Assembly (NCBI GenBank): GCA_008360955.1 | Contig: LUCM01007702.1 | Location: 187,784-251,783, forward strand | Origin: Fasciolopsis buskii | Lineage: Eukaryota; Platyhelminthes; Trematoda; Plagiorchiida; Fasciolidae | DNA: 64,000 bases | Direction: 5' to 3' | Made by a program: the position numbers and the translations under genes | The notes under the pieces: generated by a model | What the model saw: only the letters and a program-made list of their open reading frames with translations | Databases searched by the model: none | Told to the model about the DNA's origin: nothing | Shown: in pieces, positions 52,901 to 63,865 of the stretch | How the letters are laid out: every line of letters begins with the position of its first letter | Numbering within the stretch: position 1 is the first letter of the stretch

Positions 52901-55900
52901 ATATTATGTAATCTGCTCCGCAGAACTAATTAATCGTATACCGTAAGTCCAAGTAATGTCAGGATGAAAGTTTCCATGAGTTCTTCAATACTTTTGAGGA
53001 TTTGGGTACCACACGAGTCCAAAACCAGCCAGGAGGTTCAATAACAAAATACACTGTGATAGTAGAATAAGCAGAGGCAAGAGTAACAATTGGAGAATGC
53101 TGTTTTGTAGTTCTGAGCAACAGGTTCGAACAAGCGACTCCAATGTTGCACTCTGAACATTTACTCTCGAAATGTGTGGAGCGATTTGTTATTGGCTTTA
53201 CCTCAACATACCAGCAGTACTGATGTATTAGCGGCATTGATAAATCCAAAAGGAAATCTCGTGAGCGGGAGCAATAAAACGTAGTAAAATCTACTAGTGT
53301 ATGTTTATGGTGCATATTATTACTTGAAGTTTTCGCCACCATGTGTACGAAATACCATTCTGTTTAATATTGATAGTTAAGCAACAAAAACCCAAAATTC
53401 GTTTTTCTTCTTACTCTAGGGTTTTGGTTTTTTCCGTCATATGGGAGTCTTGATGGACAAAATATTATTTGGTGTCAGTTTTCTGGGCGTAATCTCCATT
53501 TCAAGTTTAGAACTTCATCAAAAGGCCCCCAATATACGACCAGCATTTGGACAACGAGCATGTTTGGCGCCCACATCCGAGACCCTAGCCATCGATGTGT
53601 GTTATATCTAAGATATTCGTATCGAATACTAGCACATTCATTCGACTGGCATTCCCATCCAAACTAACCGTGAATTCTCTGGGAACCCTGCGGTTGCTGC
53701 GTCCAGTCTTTCTGGCTTTTGCGTGGCTGCTATTGAAGGCGATGTGGCTGCATTGCTTGATGGGTTACGAGTTGACAGCCGGCTCTGCGTAGTGAGCGTT
53801 AGTGGTTCTCGCGGAGGCACAGCCGTTCGTCGCTCAGGATGGTAGTAATCTTGCTTGTCGTATTCAGTCATAACACACCTGTGGTGGTAGACGGCTCTGT
53901 TGTGGCCTGGCCTACTACTACACTTGATTCTATTGAGAATTTATGTGGTTCGCCACTCCAAGTTTCAAGGTCATGATTTTGCCAGTCTTCTTTCAAACTA
54001 ACAACGACAGTATCCGATTACATTCTTTCTTGCGCTCTCAAGATGCACGCGAAAATTCAACAAATTCGCATTACCCTTATCAACACTTGCGAGCTGAACT
54101 GCAACATTCATTCCGTTGGTCAGGTTCTCCAATCTTCACCCCTGCTCTGTTCTGGTCGAAACTCAAATTCCCTCTCATCATATACCATGCATTTTCAGTT
54201 TCCCACTTACAAACTTCACTCTTCTTTTGTTCTGACAGCAGGTACGTGTGCTTTTGTTCATCATTCAGTTGTCGCCTGCAGGGTACCAAATCTCAAACTT
54301 TCCAATCGCTAATTTCAACTCAAATAGTTCAAACCTTAATTCCTTTACCGTAAACATTACTTCTCCGTTGTTTATCGTTCCTCCAACAGTGCTGACTTTT
54401 CTATTTTCTGATTATTATCTTCAACCACTGAACGTTTGCTTATTACAGAACCCAAAAGTTATACCAATATCTTGGGAGATCTCAACGTTCAACACCGCGC
54501 ACGTGGCATTACGCTCACCCTGAACTATCGGCTGTGGGATGCGAATCCGAACAACTCACTGTGGTCAACAATTTATCTTCATGCTAAATTGAACCATATC
54601 TTCCATTACCTGCGTACAACACTCGACACTCGTTACATCTGGTTCCCACCCGTATGACTACAAGGCTCGATCATACTCAGTCATTTCATTACGCAGGTGA
54701 CTTCATCACTCTATTGCAGTACTCTCACTACCATCTACACCTCTTCTTGCCACCCTTCGTCGAGATCCCAAAGCATTCATCATCACCGATCAGCCTACAC
54801 CAGCCACCCAAACCCCTCGTCCACCTTTCTACAGGACACGTCATTTGGCCCGCCTCAACGTAGAAACTTCACACTGATTACCATTAACGGACAGCCTCTA
54901 TCACCACGACACTACCTTTCGCACTTTCTCAAGTAACCATCCCCTATCCGCATGTAGTCCATCAGCGTGGCAAGATCTCTAATGGGATGTAGCCTCCCAC
55001 TCTCAGACATTTCCAAATCTTATACACGGTGTGTTTCTTCAAACCATGTCACCAGTGAATACGTCGTCTTGAATGGTTCGACTACAGCTTATATTCTAGA
55101 TTCCAGAGCTCCACAATTAACTTCCGGATATACACAAACTGGTTTGTTATACCACGCGGGCTTCAACCTACAGTGCTCTATTGTAGCAAACACGCACATC
55201 AAGAACTACCTAGTGATGTTTTCAAGCACATGACCCTACTAACGAGTACGCTAGACCGAAGTGCGGCTTCGTCCACTGTCGAAAGCAAAACGCCTCCATT
55301 ACTCTCCATCGCGTCCAACGATAAAGCCACCCAAATGTTTTCGATAGTCCCTTGCGGAAAGCATGTGCCTGTCCTACATTTCACTGCCCTTTATTTGATT
55401 CCGCTCCCTTTAGTGACACCGCCGGTTACCTCTTCTTTGGTTGGCAACACACTATACTCTGAGATAAAGAACGTCGGCCTGTCTTTGTTTCGTCTCATTT
55501 TGTCTCCTCCAACTACTATCCCACCTCTCACTCTACCTCTCCTATTTTCATACATCCCCGGCTTCTTCCTCTCCCATTTTTCCTCCTTTCTATCCGTTAC
55601 TTCGGAATTATTTGAAACTGTCATCTCCGACCAACTGTGCCCGTTTATTCAGCGCGAACGACTACTGAGCAACCGTCATTATGGATTCTAATCTCGCCGT
55701 TCAACGGACAATCTACTGGCCCTCGCCTCACACTTCTGATCGGCTTCACTCGATAACCACGGAGAAACACACTTGGTCTCCCTCGACGTTCCTAGGGCCT
55801 TCGACCGAGTTTAGCACGAGGGTCTTCTGATGAACCTGCCAACGTTCGAATTCCCTCTGTCTCTCGTATCGTGGATATCAGAGTTTCTCGGTAAGCAAAT

Positions 55901-58900
55901 CATCTCCATTCGAGTTGATGGGGTCCTGCCCTGGCCATTTCTTGTAAATGCTGGCATTTCCCAAGGTTAAGCATTTGAGCCCACCCTCTGACCTCTAATC
56001 ATTGATGACCTTCTGTTCAATACGTCCTACCAACTCATTCTTTTGCGGATGATACCATTCTTCATCATTCTCTTTCCTATTGCATTTCTCACCATGCAAA
56101 CACCAACATCGATCGTGACCGTTGTGTCGCTAGTGCATCTCTAAAGTCCGATCTTGCTCAAATTCACGCCAGGGGCTTAGACAACCAGTGGTTCCAATAT
56201 TCTTGTTTCACTTTCATTAAAACGTCATTCTTTCTCCTTACATCTCTTCTTTGATTAGTCTATTTTGAGTTCCACAGACTCTTCTTTTCATAGCTCATCC
56301 ATTAGCTCTTCATTATGCTAGTCATTTTTCAGCGCAAAGTTGGTTTTATGTTTCGTGCCAGGCGTTTTCTCAACTTTGATCAGGTGCACCCGCACTTGCA
56401 TGCTGAGTTTACGCGTGGGGTCGGGTTTCGTTTGCTGCGCATTACCTTCTCGGTCGGGTTCAGCGAAAGACCATCCGGCTAATCGACGACCCTTCGTTAA
56501 CATATTTGCAGTCACTAGACCATCATCCGGCAGTTGCTTCGCTATCCCTTTTCTATCGTTATTACATTAATTTGGTCATTCGAAACTTGCCTCAGCAGTT
56601 CCTCTTCCTGAAACCCTTCCTCGCTCCTCTCTCCCACAGGGAGCTGCTTAGCATTGTTATTCGGTGTTGTACTTCTTTCTATCTATCTTTTTTCGTCGAA
56701 CTACCAAACTGTGGAACACTCCCACTTTGTGTATTTCCACCCACTTATAACCACTTTTCAAAAACAGGATCAATAAACTGGTTCTTATGTGAATGTCCCC
56801 TCCCCTTCTTTCCATTACAGTGTACCCTATGGTCAAGGGGTTTATCCTCATGCGCTTCACTTCGTGTGGGGAAAAACGTTTGCAGGTACTCGAAAATGAC
56901 CGGCAATTCAACATCATCCGTTACATCAAGCGCTTGTTAGTGCAAGGACTAGGATCAAACTTATCGCTACTATCAACAATCATTATTCGGTGCGGTCTTT
57001 CTGGCCACTCTTCAGAGACATACCTGGGCATGCACATATACGAAAACTACATCCCTGACATACGAATATAATATAATTGTGATTGCTTGGGCTATTGGGC
57101 CTTCAATAAGGTGCACTGAAGAAATTAGTAATTTATTCTGCGACATCCTAAGGAGGAATGTTCTACTGACACTGGAATCAACCAGCTGGTCATCGGATTC
57201 TGTCTTCAGCTGTACAAAATAACAACAATATAACAACGGGTTATTCCCATCGGCATCTATGGAAGAGGGGTGAACTGGGCACACTGGATATCTGGCCGCA
57301 TCTGAAGTCTATGTGAACTGGACAATCAGTCCCCGGTCCCCACTGGGTTACAGATGACTAAGGGCCCTGGCCGTGGATCCCAACAGAAACCAGTTGGCCT
57401 GGCCAAACTGGGAGTGCTGTGCCTACAAACAAAAGTTGAATCTACTCGGTAGAATTCCACTGTTGATTGATTTTCGACAAAACCACTTCGTTTGCTTTCT
57501 GTTGCGTGCACAACCGTCGAGAAATGATAAAAAGGAACAAAATGTGGATGCGTAAAAAAATTGCTAGTTTGTTTTGCTCTCCTCCATCTTTTTTTCTTCT
57601 GGTTCTATCTACTCACACTTACCCTCCCGTTGTGCCATGTTCTGCTTCGAAGTCTGAAGTCGGGCACGTGCGAAATATTGGTGATTATAATAATAAAAGT
57701 GGAAAACCGAGATTTTCCGTGTCGATTTTTTGACAGTCGCAATGAGGTAACTCGTAACAGCGAAGAACTCAAGTTGAATTCGATTGCACTGAAACAAAGT
57801 TGCCTGGTTTTGAAAATTTGTGTTGGCCGCAGCTCAGGCTGCTGGCTTTCCATGAGATTCTCATCGCTAAGTCTGGTGTAAAGAACGCTAATGAAAATAA
57901 ATATGAATATGGAAAATTCTGGCCAACAACGCACGTTCTTAGGACATCATTTCGGCTGATGATGAAATGTTAACCATCTAAACATCGAGCTCAGCGATCC
58001 GAACCTTATGAAAACAGTTTTCTCCGCTCAGTTACATCAGTGAAAGCAAACTCATACTAAAGAAACATTCTACTTCCTAATGAAACGCAAATTTGGCCAC
58101 CGCCACCTGAGCACTTACACGGAAAAAGTGAAAATTTTCTCGCGCAAGCCAGGAACACATTAGCTGAAATTCGACTGGATTATGATTAAGCTGTACCACT
58201 AAATGACCCATCTGACTAAAAGAGCTGTAGATTAAACGATAAATGAGCGCATATTAAAAATGAGAATCTGCTATTGCCTTTATCTAGAATCACTAAAATG
58301 TCCATCATGTTGAAGAGTCTCAGATTGGACTCTCTTTTTCGCGCCTCGCAACTTCCGGCAAATTTATCGTGAACCAAAGTAAACCATTGTGAACGGAAGA
58401 GCTAACTGACAAAAAACTACAAATCGAAACATGAAAAATGTACCTGGTGATAGAATATGACGAAGAAATCATTTGCACAGAAAGTAATTCAAGGAATGCA
58501 CCCCAAAAGAAGAAGGATATAGATGGGTCCGTGATCTGGTTATAGTGGTACAGCTAAAAGATTTCTGATTTGTAATAATAGTAAGAGATGAACGAAACGG
58601 GACCATGATAGAGCGCGACACAAATCTCATTACAGCAGATTAACAAAGTGACAGGAACAATGACATAAGAGGTAGGTGAACCGAAAATGAGAAAGCATGA
58701 GAAAGAGATTTCGCATAGCATAGTCAGTGAATGGCAGATCACGAGGTGCGTGAATCAATAGAAATGGTTGATTGGTGGATCTAGACAATCACTAATGACA
58801 CACTAAAAAGGATGAACACAAGTAGAACAAGTGAACACAAAATGAAACAGATTACTTGGTGCATGTTAGAAGACTTAGTGTATTCAAGTACCGGGTTCAC

Positions 58901-61900
58901 ACTCCAGTTCGGACGCGGTGGGTATGTACTGAAGACAAGTCCTAACAAAGATGGTACAGTACTTCTATGGTTTCTTAATGGTCAGTTGAGCGTAGATATC
59001 ACATGATGAATAACTTCGTGAAAGTGGGTTAACCAAGAAGACTGAAGCCCTCTGATCACGAATTTAGTGGCATCTAATTATTTTAACCACTGGACAGACA
59101 TGTATTTAGCCTATGTAAAAGGGGTCGTTAAAAGGCATCCGGTCAGTATCAACGGAAAATGTTCGTAGTTGGCATATGTACCCTTTACAGATCAACCACG
59201 ATTACTTATCTAAGAAATCCTATCTACCAGAGGGTATAACTGGGAAAAACAGATTTAATCGACCGCCAATTGACTAGAACATTGTGCGAATTTCAAAAGT
59301 ATTTTAGTTCGACGCATCGCATTTGCGATCAACGGAAAAAAGTAAATTCTAGTACTGCTAGGCAAAACGAGGTGGGCTTTAACAGACTGGCCCCGTGGAG
59401 GAATGTGAACCAAAAACAATTACAAGAAATGTGAATCAGTTTTGCACGTAGAATTCGAAATACTATTAGTGAACACCGAAGTATCACAATGCACATCAAA
59501 AATAATTATGAGGACAAAAACGTAACTTAAGAAAAACACGTACCACCAAGATGGGACGATCGAAATTCCGTCCAGTAGGAAAAACGGCAATCTCTAGCAC
59601 AGTTGGAGGCATTGATTCCTCCTCTTGGGTGGCACTTCAGCGAAAAAACGGAAGGTGAGAAAACATGTTTTGAGTAGAAACGCAGGGTGATCGACAGAGA
59701 GATTAGGAGAGACTAAAACGAAGAGATGTCCACAAAAAGCAGCACAGCATGAATAAAAGTGGACAAACGAACAATGTTTTCAATGAATTGAGTAAAACGA
59801 AAATGAAAAAAGTCGCCGTAGTCGCCCTGCACACAAAACATGCCGGAAGTGAATGATCATCTGGCACAAAACACGGATCGAAAACCATCTACCTCGGTTT
59901 CATTTTATCGACAGCAATGAGGGAAACTTGTAGAGCTAAAGGAGTGAACGAGTAATTGTTAGTCTAGGAAAAGGAGCGGACTTTCTTGTTCAAAAAAATC
60001 ATACGTTTCCCGTTTACATGGCTTAGTAGGCCGTTTGACAACATAAGGCATGGTAGTAAAAAAATGCAGAACAATCAGCAACTGAGATTTCCAGTGAGTC
60101 ATACACTAACTGAAAAGGAAAATTAAGCGGCATAAATCGAACTCAGATTCGATTTGAGAATGACTTGATGCGGCTCTACTCCGAGAACACACCGAGTAAC
60201 TTGAGTTGAGTCGTACAACCTATTGCCTCCATAGTGAGACCATTAAAGCAGGTACATAAAACAGGCATTGGTGATTGAAACGAGAATGTCATCAATCAGA
60301 CAAAAAGGATGAGGTCAAGAAAAGGCATTCGAAATCAGAGAAAACGAGCTATACAACTGATTCCTGTGTTTCCCCCTTAGTCTCACGGTACATAAAAAAT
60401 GTTAGCTGACTGGGTACAATTCCTTGAAATTCACTCTAGCTGTATTTTACTGTAAGTGGCTAAGAATGAAAACCACTCCAGGTGTATGCAAAACTGGAAT
60501 CAGTTCCGAAGGTGCATTCCCCGTTTTCGTGGATTCGATCTCCACAACAACTTTGGAAAATTAAATTCAACAAACCGCTGAGAGCCTGCCTGGTAGCGTA
60601 ATGGCTAAGGCGTTCGACTCAAAAATCGTTCGTCCTGGGTTCGCGTCCCAGTTCCGGCGCGATGTATATGCGCTGCTGATGATTCTTAACAAGGAAGAAA
60701 CAGCTGTACAGTGCTTCCATGGTTTCTTAGCGGTGAGTTGAGCGATGATATCACACGGCGAATTATTTCATGAAAATTAACTCCCTTACAAACTGCTAAT
60801 AAACAAGCAATGGTTCCTGTCAGATAACGTGCTTGACTGTTGTCGGTTCCCTCTTTACCGACAGTTACGTGAATGCTTCGAACATGCCAATAGATTGAAA
60901 TGAAAGGACTGATTTCAATTATCATAAACTCGCAGTTAGTTTTGACAACTAGAATATGTTTCTTATAAAGATTTAAGTCAAACGAAAAAGATAGCTTAGC
61001 CATAAACATTTAACTGTCCCGCAATTACATTTGTGTTGATGATCAAAATCTTTATCCAGCTTTATTCTGTTCAATAACACGGATATATTTTATGTGTCAG
61101 CGACCAGGTCTCTAGGTAACGTTCAATGACTTGCTCAGTTTGACGAATAGCGATTGTAAAGACTGATCAAATCGGTATCGTTCAGTGATGTGAATGTATA
61201 TTATAATGCTAAAAAACTCTTAAATCCCTTAAAAATGACAAGAATGTCTGGTGAGACGAGCCAAATGAGCTCACCCGAACTGGCAAGGTCCATTGTTAGA
61301 CGAACTTTGTCTCCACCCGCGATGATCGTACAGCATTGAGGGTAAGTCCGTAAAGTGATGCACTTCATAGAGTAGTGTGAATTCAGGTAACCCGTAGATC
61401 TGCAAAAAATAGCGATGAGAAACTTCACATTCTTCAATATCGTTTCTGATGCAGAACAAAATTAAATCAGAAGTGGTGTGCAAGGAAAATATCATATTCA
61501 TATGAGTATTGTTAAAAATCATTTAAGGATTGAATTATATATATGAACGCAAATTCTGACGGTCAATATTTTCGACATGATATAGAGATAATATAAAACT
61601 GTTATCCGGAATAACCAGAGGCGCAAAATTTAACCAATCCAGCACAACCGGTTGATGAAACAGTGAGTGTGCAACTCATTTCGAAAAACTCCCGAGTTCG
61701 TTACATTTTCAAGACTCCAACTTTATCCATAAATGACTCTGAAAGATCAGAGGACCAACTGAAAACCCAGTGCTGATCGACTAGACAATGCTACACAGAA
61801 GGTCGCAGATTGCCCACAAACAACGAACACCCTCCGTGAAATCACGTGCAATAAATGGACAATGCGATTAAGACTGATTTTGTAGAACTTGCGAGGATGA

Positions 61901-62490
61901 CCAATTATTAGTAACAAAAAATCGAACGGAAGAAGGTAATTAGATGACACTGACAGCCTGCTGAAGATGAAACAGTTGAGCCAACCGAAGGTGACAATAA
62001 AAACCCTGTCTACCTGAATCTAAAAGATTCCTGGAAATCCCAAGTTTTTATGTAGAAACATCTGGAAGTCCCGACCACTCAACATTCGCGAAGTAAAGCT
62101 CATCAAAATAGGAATCAAGTTGAACGATTAATATAAAAAATTAGAAAACGAAATTGAGAATATCAAAATCAGACCTGGAAAATTAGCAAACCTCGAAGAT
62201 TACTACCATCGAAAATGTTTACCTTAGAATTCGGGTCGCCATAATCATGAATGCAGAAGACTAACAGCAAGTCTCAGCGACCGCTCATAAAATGACTGCA
62301 ACTCGGAAAACGTTCAGCCCTAGATACGAATCATTGGGTGTAAGAACGACATAACCGAATGAGATCCTATGGCGATGCCAACGTAGAACGATGAATGACA
62401 GTCAAAAAGAAAGTTACCTCGAGAACACCGTTAGTAAACAAAATGAAAGCAAAATAGTTTGACCGAACGCAACCATCCTCGCGCGGTCCG
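37366..62490 (-). CDS. CPSF1: CPSF1, cleavage and polyadenylation specificity factor large subunit (9 exons, partial)
   Basis: CPSF1 (CPSF160) is a nuclear three-beta-propeller protein that scaffolds WDR33 and CPSF30 for recognition of the AAUAAA signal. Nine exons were found by similarity and splice phase: 62418-62490, 61275-61399, 59544-59634, 49172-49351, 47568-47783, 45276-45392, 44318-44517, 40594-40888 and 37366-37609. All eight junctions keep frame. Diagnostic strings include [49 protein letters not shown] and [18 protein letters not shown]. The exons cover a central to late part of the human protein. The N-terminal half lies beyond 62490 and the last ~200 residues, expected below 37366, were not found. 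Introns reach 10 kb and carry retroelements. Confidence 0.93.
37610..40593 (-). other. CPSF1 intron with LINE 3' fragment
   Basis: Donor AAG|GTGAGT, acceptor ACATTAAG. It contains the RTE-like LINE 3' fragment at 38515-38820. Other frames have no support. Confidence 0.85.
38515..38820 (+). mobile_element. RTE-like LINE 3' end fragment
   Basis: Starts in the C-terminal coding ([22 protein letters not shown] sequence over 38540-38600) and continues through the 3' UTR shared with 36790-37020 to a short tail TGGTGATGATGAG. It is heavily 5' truncated. Confidence 0.7.
40594..40888 (-). CDS. CPSF1: CPSF1 exon h
   Basis: Acceptor CATCTGAACACTGTCAG and donor AAAAG|GTGAGT. It reads [20 protein letters not shown], then [20 protein letters not shown] and LISAIGQK, nearly collinear with human [34 protein letters not shown] and LVSAIGQK. 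It forms part of the third beta-propeller. Confidence 0.96.
42731..42791 (-). repeat. tRNA-like sequence (pseudo-tRNA or SINE head)
   Basis: On the minus strand a 61-base unit begins CCGGCGG and ends CCGCCGG, a perfect seven-pair acceptor-like stem. It has an A-box-like TGGCCAAACGG and a B-box GGTTCGAATCC. The anticodon arm is too short (CGAC-AAA-GTCG) for a functional tRNA. Confidence 0.65.
43170..43213 (-). ncRNA. Hammerhead-like core in a dispersed repeat
   Basis: The minus strand reads CTGAAG, then CCAGTTTTTATAAGG and AAGGCGAGCGAAACGTC. CTGANGA and GAAAC are the conserved boxes of hammerhead ribozymes carried by Penelope-like elements; here the first box differs at its last base and helix II is imperfect. 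It is probably a non-functional remnant. Confidence 0.35.
43898..43926. repeat. (TA)n microsatellite
   Basis: Uninterrupted TA run of about 29 bases in a CPSF1 intron. Confidence 0.95.
44318..44517 (-). CDS. CPSF1: CPSF1 exon g (ends at a GC splice donor)
   Basis: Acceptor TTTTCTTGTTCACACAG, start [11 protein letters not shown] (human VYAVATSTN), end WQAIPNTR (human WEAIPNAR). The exon must end after two bases of the Arg codon to join exon h as [14 protein letters not shown]; the intron then starts GCAAGT rather than GT. A nearby GT (CAA|GTCACG) would break the frame. Confidence 0.9.
45276..45392 (-). CDS. CPSF1: CPSF1 exon f
   Basis: Acceptor TTATATCTTTTGCAG and donor AGCAAG|GTTAGT, 39 codons in phase 0-0: [14 protein letters not shown] at the start, YHVESK at the end. 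It aligns to human GELRISVLPAYLSY and YHVESK. Confidence 0.92.
45393..47567 (-). other. CPSF1 intron, 2.2 kb
   Basis: Donor TTG|GTAAAT, acceptor CTTTTGCAG. It contains a LINE fragment at 46270-46720. The rest shows nothing recognisable. Confidence 0.85.
46270..46720 (-). mobile_element. RTE-like LINE fragment (second family)
   Basis: Minus-strand pieces resemble the C-terminal region of the 14940-16330 element: [21 protein letters not shown] (compare [21 protein letters not shown] there), followed by a decayed [21 protein letters not shown]. Frames are broken. Confidence 0.65.
47568..47783 (-). CDS. CPSF1: CPSF1 exon e
   Basis: Acceptor TTTTTCATCCTCTTCACCCTAAATACACAG and donor TACTTG|GTAAAT enclose 72 codons in phase 0-0. 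It reads [27 protein letters not shown] and [17 protein letters not shown], closely matching human FRYFEDIYGYSGVFICGPS and SFAPFHNVNCPRGFLYF. This is one of the strongest matches in the window. Confidence 0.95.
49172..49351 (-). CDS. CPSF1: CPSF1 exon d
   Basis: Acceptor TCTCAAACCTCATTGTCAG and donor TTCAC|GTAAGT enclose exactly 60 codons. [14 protein letters not shown] corresponds to human DQELLIYEAFPHD, and [10 protein letters not shown] to LKVRFKKVPHN. It ends in a basic segment ([10 protein letters not shown]) where human CPSF1 has a lysine-rich stretch. Confidence 0.87.
49352..53930 (-). other. CPSF1 10 kb intron, 3' part
   Basis: No CPSF1 exon is needed here, because exons c and d join in phase across the whole interval. 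Plus frames at 50516-50788 and 52597-52911 are open but unassigned. A short string near 50850 faintly recalls LTR-element integrase and is not accepted as a feature. Confidence 0.6.
53940..56950 (+). mobile_element. Decayed LINE with AP-endonuclease and reverse transcriptase (Jockey/CR1 appearance)
   Basis: Frameshifted plus-strand reading shows an endonuclease domain ([16 protein letters not shown] near 54250, [13 protein letters not shown] near 54460) and a reverse transcriptase: [29 protein letters not shown], then in shifted frames [30 protein letters not shown] and NAGISQG. A C-terminal region ([20 protein letters not shown] near 56540) follows. Several stops interrupt the ORF. It lies antisense in the largest CPSF1 intron and is different from the RTE-like copies. 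Confidence 0.8.
57060..57290 (-). repeat. Dispersed repeat, copy 2 (related to 9548-9763)
   Basis: Minus-strand translation includes [17 protein letters not shown] (across two frames), matching [17 protein letters not shown] of copy 1. On the plus strand both copies contain the ordered blocks ACTGGGCAC, GGATnTCT and GCATC(T/C)GAA. Confidence 0.5.
58850..59030 (+). repeat. SINE-like repeat, copy 1
   Basis: Shares with 60588-60780 the body ACAGTnCTTCnATGGTTTCTTA, the GTnAGTTGAGCG block and a nearby ATATCACA. The tRNA-like head is decayed (GGGTTCACACTCCAGTTC). Confidence 0.6.
59544..59634 (-). CDS. CPSF1: CPSF1 exon c
   Basis: Acceptor CCGTTTTTTCGCTGAAG and donor TTGGTG|GTACGT. After one base that completes a split glycine codon it reads [20 protein letters not shown], then [10 protein letters not shown], matching human [20 protein letters not shown]. 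It joins in phase 0 to the next exon across a 10.2 kb intron. Confidence 0.87.
60588..60780 (+). repeat. tRNA-derived SINE-like repeat, copy 2
   Basis: The head has an A-box-like TAGCGTAATGGCTAAGG and a B-box GGTTCGCGTCCC in tRNA-like spacing. It is followed by a body shared with 58850-59030. It lies in the CPSF1 intron 59635-61274. Confidence 0.7.
61275..61399 (-). CDS. CPSF1: CPSF1 exon b
   Basis: Acceptor CTATTTTTTGCAG and donor TTCGG|GTGAGC. It reads [20 protein letters not shown], aligning to human IYQLPDWRLVFLVKNFPVG. It exits with two bases. A competing minus frame is open through the same stretch and extends further, but it fails on phase and on similarity to the adjoining exons. Confidence 0.88.
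62418..62490 (-). CDS. CPSF1: CPSF1 exon a
   Basis: Acceptor TTTACTTGTTCTGCAG and donor CTCGAG|GTAACT. One base plus 24 codons ending [12 protein letters not shown], which joins the next exon to give NGVLE|IYGLPEF, the equivalent of human RENGTMEIYQLPDW. Being short, it is recognised mainly by this junction and by phase. Confidence 0.82.
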
Positions 62491-63225
62491 CTGCAGAACA
62501 AGTAAAAAAAGAAAACAAAATGGATGAAAGACTTTTTTGCAACGTTAAGGGAAATGTGAGACAAAATAATAAGGAAAGCATGCCGGACTTAATTTACCGT
62601 ACAGTAAGCCGTGGTGAGGAACGGTGAGCCAAAAATGTGAAGATTTGGTAAGTACGAGCATAGTAATTTCAAGCGAAAACACAACTAGAAGGGAACTTTC
62701 TCAAAGCCAATTTTTCGGGGACATAAAGTTCATTAATATGATTAGTAAATTTTTACGATACTACATCTCCTAAAACAGTACATCTCATTGGAGAAAGTAT
62801 AGAAGGTAAGTGGTGCTATTTTGTCTTGTGAGCTCTTAGCACAGCACGTGATACCGTTAGTTCACCTGCTGGTTTCGCAGGCCTTTGCATGGTCGATGGT
62901 GGGTGTGGCTCTGAATCGGCTATTCGCCTTGAACGTCTGTTGAAATGTCCGCGCATGATCAGCACCTCAGATACACTCTGCTGAGAGAGTCCTACGCATG
63001 TGAAAACGCTACCACTAACTTGCGAAGACGAATACGAACGTGGGCAGGTCCACATCCAGTTCAATGGCATTTGATAGCCAGTCTAGGGCAAATGGATAAA
63101 CTCTGATTAGAAAAATCACAGGCGGCGTACAAAACATATAGGCAGATAATGTGCCACCGAAATCCTGGCGGACGACAAAAACCGAGCGACACGAAGTAAA
63201 AAAAACCAGTATGATGAGTTTAGTC
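62491..63225 (-). other. CPSF1 upstream intron, possible further exon
   Basis: A minus frame at 62816-63070 (including VSEVLIMRGHFNRRSRRIAD) falls where the poorly conserved acidic/Ser-rich part of CPSF1 would be expected. No donor that keeps the phase of exon 62418-62490 was found, so it is not called as an exon. Confidence 0.4.

Positions 63226-63228
<3 letters not shown>

Positions 63229-63270
<42 letters not shown>
63229..63270. repeat. (TA)n microsatellite at the 5' truncation of a Penelope-like element
   Basis: A TA run of about 42 bases; in frame it encodes an artificial YIYI repeat at the start of the long ORF that continues into Penelope sequence. Confidence 0.95.
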
Positions 63271-63271
<1 letters not shown>

Positions 63272-63795
63272 TTCCATACATACGGGGAGTATCCGAAGCG
63301 GTCGAACGCATCCTACGTCCACTAGATATCACAATCGCCCACAAACCGACCGGCACCCTGAGATCTGTTCTATTCAACGGAAAAGATCGCGTCGACCAGC
63401 ACGACCAGTCAGGGGTAGTTTATGCCATTCCGTGCCTCGGATGTGACAAACAGTATGTCGGTGAGACAAGCAAACAATTACGCACACGCTTGCACGAACA
63501 TAGCTTAGCCCTACGACGCGCTGACCCACACTCGCAGATATGGAACCACTGTGCACAAACAGGCCATGAGGTCAACATCAACAACGCAAAGGTAGTCAGC
63601 CGGGCAAACAGAAAGGGGGAGCGACTGATTCTTGAAGCCCTCCACTCGAATAACTCGTTCAATCGGCATGTGGAGATTGACAAACATTACGTCATCCTAA
63701 CAAGACCCGGATGCAGAATAGAGAGACAAACAGACGGACAGTGCACAAGACCGAACGGAACTAGCGATCCCATTCAATCACTCATTCAAGTTTGA
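63272..63795 (+). CDS. Penelope GIY-YIG endonuclease domain (partial ORF)
   Basis: The open frame reads YIRGVSEAVERILRPLDITI (linker after the reverse transcriptase), then VVYAIPCLGCDKQYVGET, the GIY and YIG motif pair in Penelope form with the CxxC between them, RTRLHEH (conserved Arg), and GERLILEA with the catalytic-type Glu. Stop TGA at 63793. The frame is intact over about 170 codons. GIY-YIG endonucleases nick target DNA to prime reverse transcription. The apparent upstream ATG at 63151 belongs to unrelated sequence read through the (TA)n tract. Confidence 0.88.
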
Positions 63796-63824
63796 CAACG
63801 AGTCCTAGTTTGGATCGAAACGTC
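63792..63824 (+). ncRNA. Hammerhead-like core 3' of the Penelope ORF
   Basis: Directly overlapping the stop codon the sequence reads TTGACAACGAGTCC, TAGTTT, GGATCGAAACGTC. Relative to a hammerhead core (CTGANGA, helix II, GAAAC) helix II GAGTCC/GGATC is nearly intact and the GAAAC box is present, while the first box is altered and carries a small insertion. It is likely a decayed ribozyme. Confidence 0.4.
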
Positions 63825-63865
63825 ACGATAAACGTATTAATTCAGTGTACGCCTTCTCAACTCTA

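Larger units (their letters stand above)
56960..59543 (-). other. CPSF1 10 kb intron, 5' part
   Basis: Contains the repeat copy at 57060-57290 and a SINE-like copy at 58850-59030. Other frames (for example 57605-57934, minus) have no support. Confidence 0.6.

Noticed and set aside
61201..61437. Minus frame [19 protein letters not shown] read as a CPSF1 exon
   Set aside because: It can be loosely aligned to more than one part of CPSF1, but the alternative frame ([13 protein letters not shown]) matches better and fits both splice phases.
63151..63271. ATG at 63151 as the start of the Penelope ORF
   Set aside because: The N-terminal part reads through unrelated sequence and a (TA)n tract; Penelope similarity begins only after the tract.
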